Shown here: in pieces, positions 10,105 to 21,114 of the stretch
Position numbering within the stretch: the stretch's first letter is position 1
Layout of the letters: each line of letters begins with the position of its first letter
Assembly (NCBI GenBank): GCA_965649825.1
Contig: OZ287695.1
Coordinates: 1,488,001 to 1,552,000 of the forward strand
DNA length: 64,000 nt
Direction: 5' to 3'
DNA from: Penicillus capitatus
Lineage: Eukaryota > Chlorophyta
The notes under the pieces: generated by a model
What the model was told of the DNA's origin: nothing
The model's input: the letters and a program-made list of their open reading frames with translations, nothing else
Database searches by the model: none
Translations under genes and position numbers: made by a program

Positions 10105-13100
10105 GTACAGTTCTGTTTTCCATTGCTAGCTGAACATCTACATTGGACGGCAGATCGTACGAAGACATCTGATAGTCAATCTGCCTTGAAGAGGCTATTT
10201 CAGAAGAAGGGAGATCAGCAAACCATCGACATCGTTCGACAGAGTACAAGGTACCCGAAGATCCTGTCCCATCCACTCTGTGAAGACAAGATCATCAACA
10301 GTGTTGGCTGCAGTGAAAATGGACATCCTTGACGTAAGTTCTCAATTCAATGGCCGCAGCACTATGAGCGCATTTCGATAGGGGAGCACAGAGAAAGGTC
10401 AAGAAAGTCAATGCCCAAGCCATGGTCCGTCGAGGTCCGAGATCTGATTTTCGTCCCATAGATGATTCCACTGTCAGCTAATGGTGCAGCCAACGGATGT
10501 TAACCGACCGAAGTACGTGGATCAAGATGCGGCTTAGACAGATTGGAAAATGTCTTGCCTTCAGTCTGCGATCATTCCGGAGATGCCAAACCATCGGAGG
10601 CTCTACAGTAGGCGATTCGAAGAAGTCAGGAAGCAAACATTGACAGCAAGACCAAGAAAACGAAAGACTTCAATCATGAAGTGAAATTGAACTCTTCAGC
10701 GTCGTCCAGTTTAGTCATTTCCAGACAACTCCAGCGATCAAGAGACCCTGCTGGACACGGCAACGAAGATGTGAATCGATTCCAGGTCTGTCCACTCTCT
10801 GCTGAACACTTGATGGACGTACATGCCACAGAATCGACCGGTGTTGGAGAAGAGATGTTCGTCTGATTCGTTCTTGCCGAGTTGCGGAAATCCTTTGGAC
10901 AGAATGAGACTTCAGGGACATGAATGCATTCGCTGCATACCTCAGTGCAGGACAAGGATGATTCGGATAGCGACGGTGGTCACGCATGCAGATGAAGGTG
11001 TCTCATTCGTTTTTTTCGGTTGAGAAACAGGTGTGAAATAGGCTGAGCTCATGCAAGAGAAAACCAATCCTGTTTGTTTGCAGAAGGGAGTTGCACGGCA
11101 GGAAAACGAGTTGCCAAATCGTGGCAACGTGCTACAGCAAGACGAAGGTTGCAACACCTCATCGCTGGGTCTCTATTCGGAGCTTGAAGGCAATGGACGG
11201 AGAACTGAATCTCTAAAGTCCGCTATAGGAAAACAAGATAAGAGGCGTCACAGTTTTCGGAGACTGTGAGAGAACAACTGAAAACCTGAAGATCTGAGGA
11301 CGGGTGAGGGCTTTACATGTCATTTCTCGCACAAAGGCGTCTCTGCAGGTGATCAGAAAGATCTATCAAACATCACGGCACAGTGAATCGCCTTCCAGCG
11401 GACTCCATAACTCGATTCGTCTGGCTTAACATCTCGAAGTCTCCCAGACACGATGCAGTGGACAGACCTCCTCCGCCCGACCACGAGACCAGCGGAACCA
11501 TCCTCGGTGGAGTATCCAATCAGAAAAGGAAGAAGACGATGATCCTCTATGCAAGCACGTTGTGCATGAGTGGTCAATGTCTCAGATGCTGATGGTTTTG
11601 TCTAGGCAACAACCCTCGGTGAGTGCTCAGTCGATCAGCTATTCACAGTGGTTTGCTATCGACAACTGCTTCCATCGACGCATTCTGTCAGAGGCGATGG
11701 GAGAATGGCTTGAGTGAGATGAGAGCCGATTTCAATCTCGATCGTTCGAAGACAGAGTCAGTCCTCCATCACAGAACGAAGATTCCGAGTGCATCGACAC
11801 TTTCTATCTGGCGCCAATCAGTCCTTCTTTAAAGAAGGGTTTCACTCGCTGGCGACATTGACGGTAGAAGCCGGACCAGCTGGACTGTATGTCGAAAGCT
11901 CAATGACGAGATAATTCCAACAAACACGTTGTGACTCGTCCTCGAAGACCAGTTCGCATTGATGCAGATCAAACGACCAGGTTCTGGTTGACTGGATTTC
12001 CGCTGCGACAAGGAACCAGCTGTGCCGCAAACGGAGTCTGTTCCACGAGAATAAGCGTCTGGAGAATCCATTCGAATCTCAGAGAAAGAGTTTGGCAGTC
12101 GAATCACCCAGGTGAATTCTTGTGATTGTTTACAACGGTGAGAAATCCAAGGCTGGCCGCCAATCACTATGGAGTTTGAATCCTAGATGGCGGACGATAT
12201 GCATGGTTTCGTCAAAGACTGCTGCTGCGCACACAGACAACGGCGTGGTCGACAGGAATCAGCATCCGAAGCTGGAGAATTCTTGTGCCTGCAGAGTGTT
12301 CAAACTCTTTTCGCTAGCATGGCAGTTCTGCAACAGTCTACATTTTCCAACTGCTGAAGAAGCAATCGACCTCTGTTGTTTTGTCCTGATCTTAATTCAG
12401 GTATGTTCCTTCTCTGTGTTCACAGAATGAAACACTTGTGCTAGATTCAACAAGGTGCAAACGAGGAACTGTTGGCTGAAATGGACACGAGTCGACACGG
12501 CCTCGCAACTTCGACTCGTTGATATCACATGAAGCGCAGTGCTACTGGATGTTACCCAGAAGAACCTGTCCTAGAGGCCGAAGGAAGTAAAATCGGGATG
12601 ACGGACCACACCTGATCTTCAGAGAAAAGAGACGGACAGCTCCTTGGAGACAACAAAGTACGCAGCGGAGTCTCAAACTAAACTCTGAAGCACGTTTGCA
12701 GACTGTCTTTCCAGCAATCCAGCTCTTGGAAAGAGTCAACCCGACTCGAAACTGCATGCACTACTGACCAGAACAGCCATCGTGACACGAGGCGTCAGCA
12801 CTCTCCACGTCTTCAGAGGCGCATTGATCTACATGAATTGCCCTCTGGGATGCGCCACGATCTGAATGTTGAAGGTATGTCATTGCAGTGCACGAGTGGA
12901 TGCCTGAAATCGACGTGGTCATCGTTGCAGATGAGTTCTGTGGATGGAAGCCGAGAATCAAACGACTGAAAGACTGCGAGGACAGTTTGGGAGAGTTGGC
13001 GAAGAAACATGTCTTCCAAGATGCCACTGCTTCCGGGATGGTAACTCTGCAGACTTCATCCACGGCGGGACAGAAGGCTCCTGACACGCGAAGATTCACA

Positions 13101-13209
13101 TCATCTTCGAGTGTGGCCAGCAGAAGGGCTCGGATGCTGCACAGAAAGCGCGGAAAGAGCCGACGGCAAGAAAAGACGTCACGGAAGACATCAGTGACAT
13201 GAACATCGA

Positions 13210-13518
13210 ATGTCCAACCCCGGTGGACCAGATCACAGCAGACACACCAGGAGTTTCGACACTTCCGAGTCCATTGCAGATCAGTCCATTGACTCGTTAC
13301 GCAGACTGCTGGAGAAGCAGGACAGATCTGAAGAAGCACGGTGCAAGACCAATGAAGCAATGGAGTATCGTGTACCAAATCCCAGCAGCAGCAGCACAAA
13401 ACACCAGCCCCCTGCAGCGGCGGCCGAAGACGTTTGGGAGGATGGTTGGGCGTCAGGGAGGAGAGAGCGTGGCCAGCGGCACTCGTCAAAGGAGTGCCGA
13501 CAACTGTCGAGTGAATCA
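13210..13518 (+). CDS. Repeat-borne exon upstream of introner-like element B1
   Basis: The open frame SFDTSESIADQSIDSLRRLL continues through an Ala/Ser-rich stretch and WEDGWASGRRERGQR to the GTAAGT donor at 13519. The matching frame in copy A carries a TAA (4030-4032) and a later shift, so copy B is the less damaged one. It has no recognisable domain and the composition is low-complexity. It is probably an internal exon of the duplicated gene-like unit. Confidence 0.35.
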
Positions 13519-14007
13519 GTAAGTGAATCCCAGTCGGAGGTCTTCGGATCGGCATCCAGGGCCGTCTCTTCTGTCTCTGTTTCCTTCCTCTTCCCTGGAT
13601 GCCCGTCTTATCGTTCTGGGCGGCGCGAATTCAATTGTTCTTCTGTGGTTTTCCCCTTTTCACTTCTGCTTCATGTATCCTCTTTGCGTTGTTTGTGAAC
13701 ATCTTTAGATGCAACTGTTTCCTGTGATTTTCTCTTTTTGCCCTTTTCCTTGATCCACTACTGTATGGTGGTTCTTTTCTGTTTTTTAGTTTATCATCCG
13801 TTGCGCCGCCCCCTATTGCATGTGTTTTCATACTCCTGTTCCTTTCTCTGTCCTACCTGCCTGTAAGTTTTCAGTTCCATGTTTGCTTGATTTTTTTCTG
13901 CGGGTCGTTCGTTTTCTTTTATTTGCCTTCCTTGCTGCTGCTTCCTATGTTTCTTTTTTTGTTTGTCCTTTGTCCCTTTTTGGACCATTTCCTTCATGTC
14001 CACGCAG
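13519..14007 (+). mobile_element. Introner-like element B1
   Basis: This 489-base counterpart of A1 has donor GTAAGTGAATC, acceptor CCACGCAG and the same terminal sequences. Its 5' stem is perfect over 11 pairs (GGCATCCAGGG at 13551-13561 with CCCTGGATGCC at 13593-13603). The interior has drifted from A1 by many substitutions and small indels, while the ends and the stem have been kept. Confidence 0.6.
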
Positions 14008-14431
14008 CGCGCCGGATCCGGAGGCCGACGCTGAGACGATTCGACCGAATCGCACTGGGAACAGTCTCCATTCCCAGCGGCTGCGTTTCGATACTGGTGC
14101 TGGCCACTGATGCTCAATCGGATGCATCGTGTGGCACCGTCAGTCACAGGTAAAAACATCCATTCTGCCCTACAAAACAGATCTCACTTTTTTGCCTCAG
14201 ATGACGACGGGCTCATCCAGTTGCCGGCATTTGATGCCATGGCATAGGATATCTCTCCTTCACCGGCCGCCGCTTGGCAACATGGGGGACTCAGCGCACC
14301 TGGGCAGAGGAGGATATCACCGAGAAAGGGCAGGCATTGAGGAGGGGAGGGGAGGGGATGGGATGGAGAAGACTCAGTGCTCCATTCCCAGCAGCACAAC
14401 TGAAACAAAGAGTGACCAGATCGACTCCTGA

Positions 14432-14964
14432 GCAAGAGGCTTTCGGATCGGTACCCAGAGCCGTCTTTTCTGTACCATTTTCTCTTCTCCTTTCTCTGGG
14501 TGCCCGTTCTCTCTCGTCTGGGCGACAGAGTCTGTCTGTTTTCCTGCTCCGTTTCTTTTTCTTTCTTATTGATTGTCGCAGATTCTGTCGTCCTCTTCCT
14601 GCATGTGTTTCTCTCGCTCACTTTGTGTTTGTTTCCATTTTTCGTGTTTTAATTGGTTTCATTTCGTGCTGTGTTTACACCTTTGTTGTCTTGTGGTTTT
14701 CCTGTCTAGTTAGCTAACGCGTTGTTATTGCTCGGTTCCCTTTTTGTTTTTTGTTTGTTCTCTTTCTGTCCATCTTGAGCTGTTTTACGTGCTACTTACT
14801 ACCTGCTGATTCTTGTCGCACATTTTTTATCTTCACTTCCTTTTTTGATATCGTCTTGTTTTCTTTTCTAATGCATGCTTGTATGTTTTACTTTCTATTT
14901 TCATGTGCTTTCTTCTGTTCCTAGTCCCTTTTTTGATCGGGACTCCTAAGTGCATGTCCGCGAG
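14432..14964 (+). mobile_element. Introner-like element B2 (GC donor)
   Basis: This counterpart of A2 is 533 bases. Where A2 has GTAAGAGG, this copy reads GCAAGAGG, so the putative intron would be GC-AG. The 5' stem is GGTACCCAGAG with CTCTGGGTGCC, which pairs over all 11 positions including one G-U. The 3' stem before the acceptor is AGTCCC/GGGACT. It ends at CATGTCCGCGAG followed by GCGCGCCGGATCCGAAG. Confidence 0.55.
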
Positions 14965-15150
14965 GCGCGCCGGATCCGAAGCTCTCTGACTGGTCTACTC
15001 ACCCTGGAGACCTGCTGCTGTATCACTAACTGCCTCACCAGATTCTCTGCCCAGGTTGCATGAATCAATCCGTTTGCTGCAAGTGAGTGACTACCGCTTT
15101 TGAGGTCCAAACTCATTCTTTGATGTGACAGTCGAGGAGTCAGTGCGCAC

Positions 15151-15976
15151 GAATATCAGATGCACAGAAGCCAATAAGCGAGGAGTTTGAAGCCATCAGT
15201 AGTTGGATGAGATTACCTGCTGTCGTCGGGGTTTCTTGACATTCACATGTTACAATATACAGCCGATTGCTGACGTTCATGATGGTCTTTTGGATACCTT
15301 TGTGATTTCTGGAGAAGCACCCACAGAACCAGAAAAAGCATCTCGAGCTTCTGCCAGCCATTGCCGGTCTTTCATTCTTCTCTGGAGACGCAATCAGAAT
15401 CGAAGATGTCACTGAGACCAGCCAGTCCTCTCTGCTGTTCAACGACCAACTAGTTCTCCGTCACATATGATGCTATTTACCCTTGTCCGCTTCATTCTCT
15501 TTAACACTTTGACAGTGCCTGTCCATGTGGATATTGTTTGCGATACTGTCATCAAACATACATGTGCACTTTTCTAGACGAGTGGGTGATTGCACAAGTC
15601 GTCGAAGCATGGGGGCATGCAGACTAATGCAGTTGGCATTCCTCGCTCGCTGCAAATCTGATGAGTTGTTAATTATTTCATCGTGACATTGGTCAGACAT
15701 ATCTGCATTCCAGATGTGGTTCTTGTAAAACAAGCTCCCTTACATAACCGAACTTAAAACACGCGTCTCACACAGATGCAAAGATGGTTGTATTTGGCAT
15801 GTCCTGCGATAATAGAGGATGATCAGCCTCCCCGTCTGAAGAAGAATGAAATAGAAAGGTCCATGGTCATAACGTTCTTCACTTTGCACAACAAAAGAAT
15901 GCCGTCGACGCCCACATTTCGGCGCTTCTTAGACGTCAGTATGTGATGATGTATTCATCTCCATTCCATTCTTCAA
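15151..15976. other. Gap upstream of the vWA gene, no recognised gene
   Basis: Frames here are short. A + frame at 15777-15947 (MQRWLYLACPAIIEDDQPPR...) has a protein-like composition over 56 codons and could be a stray exon. No family is recognised. The last 100 bases presumably hold the promoter and 5' leader of the gene starting at 15977. Confidence 0.3.
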
Positions 15977-16964
15977 ATGGGTTTATTCGAGAGCAAGGAA
16001 GCCAACACGAGTCGAGAGATTCAACACTTTCAGAAAATACCCGACAGATTCAATACGATCGAAGAAGTTCAAAAAGCTCTTCGTCAGGCTGGTCTCGAAG
16101 CCTGTCAGCTCATTGTTGGAATCGACTTCACGAAGTCAAACACATGGACGGGCGAGATATCCTTCAATGGTAACCTTCTTTCTATTTTCTATTGACGATC
16201 CTGACTCTGTCGTCTTTTCAGGACAAAACCTGCACTCTATTCACGGGCCACCCAATCCATACCTCAACGCCGTCTCGTTAATTGCCCGGACATTGGAAGA
16301 CTTCGATGACGATCACTTGATTCCCTGTTATGGATTTGGAGATATGACGACCACTGCGTCGTCTGTCTTCTCCTTCTATCCAGGCAACCAACCTGCCAAT
16401 GGCCTCCAAGCACTCGTTCATCGATACCGAGAATTGGTTCCCTATGTGTCATTGTCTGGACCCACGTCATTCGCCCCACTGATTCGTCAAGCAATGCGTC
16501 ATGTCTATCACACTGGAATGGACTTTCATCTTTTGTTGATTCTGGCAGACGGGCAGATTTCCTCCTCGTGTATGGAAGAGACGATGCGTGCGATTGAAGA
16601 TGCATCTATGTTTCCGATCTCTATCGTTGTCATCGGTGTTGGAGATGGTCCCTGGAAGACAATGCGTCACTTTGATGACTCTCTGCCAAGTCGACGGTGG
16701 GACAACTTTCAATTCGTGGAGTTCAACAGAATTCTGAATGCGACATCGTCCGTCACGGAGGAACGAAGAGAGGCAAGCTTTGCATTGAATGCTTTGATGG
16801 AACTGCCAGATCAGTACAAAATCGCAGAGCATCTGATTGGCATGGCGGCGCAGGAGAGAGTGAAAGACATCGTCGCTTCTATTCCTCCTTCAATACTTAA
16901 GGATCCGCCCGTGCATTTTAGCGAGTGGCGCGAACTGCCCACTGCGCCGCCTATGCCTCTGTGA
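15977..16964 (+). CDS. RGLG/copine-type vWA domain protein
   Basis: Exons 15977-16169 and 16222-16964 flank a 52-nt GT-AG intron and give about 311 residues. The start MGLFESKEAN fits a myristoylation-type N terminus (Gly2). The core matches the plant RGLG/copine vWA domain: LIVGIDFTKSNTWTG with the metal-binding Asp, then LIPCYGFGDMTTT, VFSFYP, LSGPTSFAPLIRQA, ADGQ and GVGDGPWKTM. Plant RGLG proteins carry a C-terminal RING finger. None is present here; the protein ends shortly after WRELPTAPPMPL. It is therefore closer to a copine A domain alone, probably a membrane-associated Ca2+/metal-dependent scaffold. The function is inferred from the domain. Confidence 0.9.
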
Positions 16965-17002
16965 TCTTCCGGTATTGTCGTTTGCCTCTATGTCAAGATT
17001 CG

Positions 17003-17457
17003 ATGTTTGATTCGTTTATTCACGACATCATTACGGATGTTATAGCTGTTGTGCGGGAACAGGCAGTAGACGTTGATAGGATATCCTTTGCGTCTTTTCC
17101 ATTCGTCATTCTAATAACTTAGAGGATTGAGAAAAACGTGCGAGAAGATTCAATCCTCAAGCATCAAGGGAGCATGTTGTTCCTGTTCTTTCCGTGTGTC
17201 TGTCTCTGAGAGTCGAAACATCGCATCCATTCAAGCAAACGAAATGCATTATCGTATGTTTAAACAATTGTTTCCGATCCGGCAAAAAATGTGGCTCACA
17301 GATCATTGATGCAGATTGTCTGAGAGCATTCTGCCGTCGATCACCAGTCACTGCGTTTATTGTTAGAGTAAGCGACGACGACGTTCAAACCCTAGATAAG
17401 CACTTCAGGGCGCATATTTATACGTTGCACCCCACCTGGGCAGAACTCCAGCAGTAG
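17003..17457 (+). CDS. Possible small multi-exon gene, unknown
   Basis: A frame from ATG 17003 (MFDSFIHDIITDVIAVVREQ) reaches VDVDR at 17080. The next protein-like codons (RIEKNVREDSILKHQG) begin at 17123, after a 42-base stretch that starts ATATCCTTT and ends AACTTAG. Further protein-like pieces are at about 17211-17309 (IQANEMHYRMFKQLFP) and 17310-17457 (ends LHPTWAELQQ). I cannot join them confidently and do not recognise a family. The gap could equally be noncoding. Confidence 0.28.
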
Positions 17458-17550
17458 GAGGAAAGTCGACACCAACGAACAGATGACAGATCGTTTGTAA
17501 TCGAACATTTAGTCAGTTATCTTGGATCATTTCTTCATGGACTGCAAGAA

Positions 17551-17739
17551 ATGACAACCAGGAAGGCCAAGAAGGTTATCTCGCCGGACGCCTGTGCCAG
17601 GAGATTGCGCATGGATCCGATGGTTTTGCGAGTTCTCGACATTAGAGACGGAGAAGACGAGTCCCAAACGAAGGACATACTTTCGTTCGTGACTAGTCTT
17701 TGCCAGACAGCACGGGACGCGCCCCGTCGTCATTCATGA
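17551..17739 (+). CDS. Small open frame, unknown
   Basis: ATG 17551 opens 62 codons starting MTTRKAKKVISPDACARRLR. The composition is basic at both ends with an acidic centre (DIRDGEDESQTKDI). It lies 76 bases upstream of the IDH start on the same strand. No family is recognised; it may be a genuine small protein, the last exon of an upstream gene, or chance. Confidence 0.33.
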   Translation: MTTRKAKKVISPDACARRLRMDPMVLRVLDIRDGEDESQTKDILSFVTSLCQTARDAPRRHS

Positions 17740-17815
17740 ACGTCCCAAAGGAAGACGAGCGATGCGTTCTGATTAAACTTTCATTTGACCTTTTGACTTT
17801 TTCGCCGTTCTCGTG

Positions 17816-19024
17816 ATGTTGAGACGATCGACGTCGCTGTTTTCACGAAAGTATGTTCGTTCACTCTCATCGAAATCGTCGTTCACGGCGACCCTCTTCC
17901 CTGGAGACGGAATTGGCCCCGAGATCGCCAACGCCGTCAAATCCATTTTTGCTGCCGCCAAAGTTCCAGTCCAATGGGACGAACAGCAGATCGGGACGTC
18001 GGTAGACGAACGTACCAACAGCATGATCACCCGCGAAAATCTCGATTCTGTGCTGGTGAGATGCACACCATGTCATCTCACATGCGTCCCTTTGTGGAAG
18101 ATAGAAGCACCGCATTGGCCTTAAGGGTCCCATGATGACGCCAATTGGCAAAGGATTCCGATCTCTCAATCTCACTCTACGCAAAGAGCTACAGCTTTTT
18201 GCCAATGTCCGTCCATGTGTGAGCATCCCTGGACACAAAACACGTTACGACAGTGTCGATCTCGTGACCATTCGCGAAAACACAGAAGGCGAATACAGTG
18301 GACTGGAACACGAAGTCGTTCCGGGCGTCGTCGAGAGTCTCAAAGTGCACCCAGCCGCCACCTGATAGGCGACGTGACAGATCTCCTTGTAGGTCATTAC
18401 CAGGACAGCGAGTCTGCGTGTCGCAGAGTTTGCTTTTGAGTACTGTCAGAAATCTGGAAGGAAGAAGATCTCGGCCATTCACAAAGCAAATATCATGAAA
18501 CAAGCAGACGGACTGTTTCTGGAATGCTGTCGGGAAGTGCAGCCACGATACCCAGAGATCGAATACGAAGAGCTCATTGTGGACAACGCTTGCATGCAGC
18601 TCGTCAAGGATCCAACGCAATTCGATGTCCTGGTGATGCCCAATCTCTACGGAGACATCATCAGCGATCTCGGAGCGGGTCTCATTGGTGGTCTGGGACT
18701 GACACCGAGTGGCAACATCGGTCTGCAGCTTCGTGGCCGCTTCCGCATAGCGTCATGACGGTTTGTGTAGGGTATGATGGGTTGGCTTTGATGGAGGCAG
18801 TCCATGGGACGGCTCCGGACATCGCAGGGAAGGATCTGGCAAATCCGACGGCTCTTCTGTTGAGTGGGGTCATGATGTTAGAGCATCTTGGCTTAGGAAA
18901 CGAGGCTCAGCGTATCAAAAAGGCTGCACTCAAGACGATTGCTGATGGGCATTACGTTACTGGCGATCTGGGCGGCTCGGCCAAATGTTCTGAATTCACG
19001 AAAGCCATCATCGACAACTTGTAA
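17816..19024 (+). CDS. NAD-dependent isocitrate dehydrogenase subunit (mitochondrial)
   Basis: Exons 17816-18055, 18105-18344, 18393-18720 and 18771-19024 join into 353 residues; the introns are 48-50 nt. The N terminus [19 protein letters not shown] is Arg/Ser-rich and fits a mitochondrial presequence. Family motifs follow: [44 protein letters not shown], then [12 protein letters not shown] and [17 protein letters not shown] with the metal-binding Asp residues, and [15 protein letters not shown]. It oxidises isocitrate to 2-oxoglutarate in the TCA cycle as a subunit of NAD-IDH. Intron 3 has a weak donor (GTCTGC). The stop codon is two bases from the start of TSR3. Confidence 0.96.
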
Positions 19025-19026
19025 TC

Positions 19027-19755
19027 ATGCCACGTCATCGAAATCGGCGACAACGACGCGATGTCGGGCCGGGGGCTACGAGCGAAGGACACTTGGAAGA
19101 GCATCCGGAAGGGGAGCGGGTGGGTCGAGGCGTGCGTCTGGCTCTGTGGGATTTGGGTCAATGCGACCGTAAGAAATGCACAGGAATGCGGCTCGTTCGG
19201 CAAAACCGAGTAGAATTGCTGCGTCTGGGTGTGCGCTTTCCTGGAGTTGTCTTAACGCCTTCTGCCACGAAATGCGTCTCGCGCGAAGACGCAGAGCTCG
19301 TACGGCAGAAGGGCGTCGCGGTGGTCGACTGCTCATGGAATCGTTTGGATCAAGTGCCTTTCCATCAGACAAAAGGCGCAGCTGAGCGTCTCTTGCCCTG
19401 GCTCCTCGCTGCCAATCCCATCAACCATGGTCGCCCCTGTACCCTCTCTTGTGCCGAGGCCTTAGCCGCGATGCTCATCATCTGCGGATTTCGAGCACAG
19501 GGAGAAGAAATCCTCTCTCAGTTTAAATGGGGACCTTCTTTTCTCACACTCAATGCAGAAAACCTAGCCATGTACGAGTCATGTGCCACTGGGAGAGATG
19601 TCATCGAGGCGCAGGAGCAGTGGCTGAAACATATTGAACAGGAGGCTAGAGACGGAACCTACGATACACCACACTATGAATTCCCGCCGTCCTCATCTGA
19701 CGAGGATTGTTTTGAAAGAGAGGATTACAGAGATGTCCCGTTTTCGTGTAACTAA
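19027..19755 (+). CDS. TSR3: 18S rRNA aminocarboxypropyltransferase
   Basis: This single-exon frame of 242 residues uses ATG 19027, only two bases after the IDH stop. TSR3 transfers the aminocarboxypropyl group from SAM to a hypermodified pseudouridine of 18S rRNA during late small-subunit maturation. Recognisable family blocks are LWDLGQCDRKKCTGMRL, FPGVVLTPSATKC-SREDAELV, VVDCSWNRLDQVPF, RLLPWLLAANPINHGRP, LSCAEALAAMLIICGF and FKWGPSFLTLN. A basic N-terminal tail precedes them and an acidic tail (SSSDEDCFERED) ends the protein, as is common in the family. It has no intron, unlike its neighbours. Confidence 0.96.
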   Translation: MPRHRNRRQRRDVGPGATSEGHLEEHPEGERVGRGVRLALWDLGQCDRKKCTGMRLVRQNRVELLRLGVRFPGVVLTPSATKCVSREDAELVRQKGVAVVDCSWNRLDQVPFHQTKGAAERLLPWLLAANPINHGRPCTLSCAEALAAMLIICGFRAQGEEILSQFKWGPSFLTLNAENLAMYESCATGRDVIEAQEQWLKHIEQEARDGTYDTPHYEFPPSSSDEDCFEREDYRDVPFSCN

Positions 19756-19961
19756 GGATCCTGACTGCAGGGTCTAGTGTCTTGTATGGACTCACTCTCA
19801 AACAGCCACTCAATAAACGTACGACAAAAACAAGGGAGTCTGCATGTACAATCGCTCGTTCGGATCGGAGAGCGGAATAGCGCATTGTGCCTCGGATCTA
19901 AAAAATAATCTTATTCTCATTTCTCTATACACGATGTTTTGCCATCAATGCGCTAATGGGA

Positions 19962-21114
19962 TCAGGTCTGGCTCGAAGTGCTTTCGGGAACGGCGACATC
20001 AATGGCTAAATTGGCACCCTTCAGGATATGCGTTCCGTGGGAAATGGCTCTCTGCACACACATGTTTTTCAGATGGATGTTCGAGATCGGCGACATGGAC
20101 GTTACCTTTATGGCTGCTTCTGTCTCAAATGTCACAAATCCAAAGCCTCGGTGTTCTTTCTTGTTTTCTCTGGATCTAGGGATATAGACGTCCATGACAA
20201 ATCCGAACTGACTGAAGTAATCGGCGAGGTCCTGCTCAACGCTGTCTTTGGAGAGCTTTCCCACGAAGATGCGTGGCCCTCCACGCACTTTTCGCACGTG
20301 TGCTAGGTTATCCGTCACTCTTTGATTTTTGTCCTTTTTCGGACTAGGCGACTTCGTCAGCTTCGCTGTCGTTTCCGAAGCGCCTGTGTTCGGTTTCACC
20401 CCCATCGATGATCGCACTCCGTGCATCGAAGCTGCTGTCGTCGTTGTATTGTCGTACAGTTCTGCTCCGAGATTTGGCATCGGAGCTGCGTCTCCAGATA
20501 CATCATCACTCAGAGTACTGGGCGGTCCACGGTTATTGCCATTACTGCTTGGATAGGCAACCGGTCTCGACAGCCCATCGAAAAAACTCGCATCGAAGGT
20601 CGGATCGTTCATCGCACTCAAAGGTCCCCCAACTGCATAGTTGTTAGCCAAGGCCTCCACAGTGGGAAAAGGCGACGGTGTCATTCTCTCGGCGGCGGAT
20701 AATGGACGGGGCGATTCGCCACTGCTATCGTGTTTGTTTGGGTTCGTCTCTTTCGGAGTGGCACGGTCGACAACGACCTCTGCTCCGCCCAGAGTGTGCT
20801 TCATGGCCATAACTCGATCCACTGCAGTCGGATCGGCAAAGGTTACGAAACCGATGCCGCGGAATGTATTTTTGGCAAAGTCACGAGGGCGATAGGCATC
20901 CTCCACAACGCCATAGGCAGCAAAGTGCTGACGTAAGGCATCTTCTGACACGGTGGAAGGAATGCGTGCGACGAAAATGCGTTTGGATTTTGGAATCTGC
21001 ACAGCAAGAGGAGAGTGTCATGTCATGGACGCATGTGAGGGTATGTTTGACCTCAGACGTCACTCTCTGATGGCAATGCGATGCGTCATTCGGATGAGAT
21101 GGCAGTCCTGTCAT
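19962..21114 (-). CDS. Two-RRM RNA-binding protein (hnRNP/TDP-43-like layout)
   Basis: Exon 1 (21114-21052) encodes MTGLPSHPNDASHCHQRVTS plus one more residue. A 55-nt intron (20997-21051) with donor GTCAAAC and a CATGAC branch-like motif joins it in phase to exon 2 (20996-19962), giving about 366 residues. RRM1 begins RIFVARIPSTVSEDALR with RNP1 RGIGFVTF. RRM2 begins RIFVGKLSKDSVEQDL with RNP1 RGFGFVTF. A Ser/Pro/Asn-rich linker of about 140 residues separates them. It probably binds mRNA in the nucleus or cytoplasm; the specific role is not deducible. Confidence 0.9.

Larger units (their letters stand above)
9886..15150 (+). repeat. Diverged duplicated locus, copy B (about 5.3 kb)
   Basis: This is the better-preserved partner of copy A (129-5850), in direct orientation about 4 kb downstream of it. 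It keeps longer shared frames, at 9899-10104, 12888-13199 and 13210-13518. It still has its own breaks: an extra T near 14130 shifts the frame that copy A keeps open through the short intron there. Both copies end near a shared TGATGTGACAG motif (5821 and 15120). A young segmental duplication would be near-identical, so the visible divergence and indels imply an old event or members of a dispersed family. Confidence 0.8.

Noticed and set aside
12761-13555. 264-codon open frame on the minus strand of copy B
   Set aside because: The matching strand of copy A is broken into several fragments, and the frame is antisense to stretches with conserved splice sites on the + strand. It looks like a by-product.
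129-15150. Retrotransposon interpretation of the duplicated locus
   Set aside because: No LTRs, poly-A tail with target-site duplication, reverse transcriptase YxDD or integrase motif could be found in either copy.
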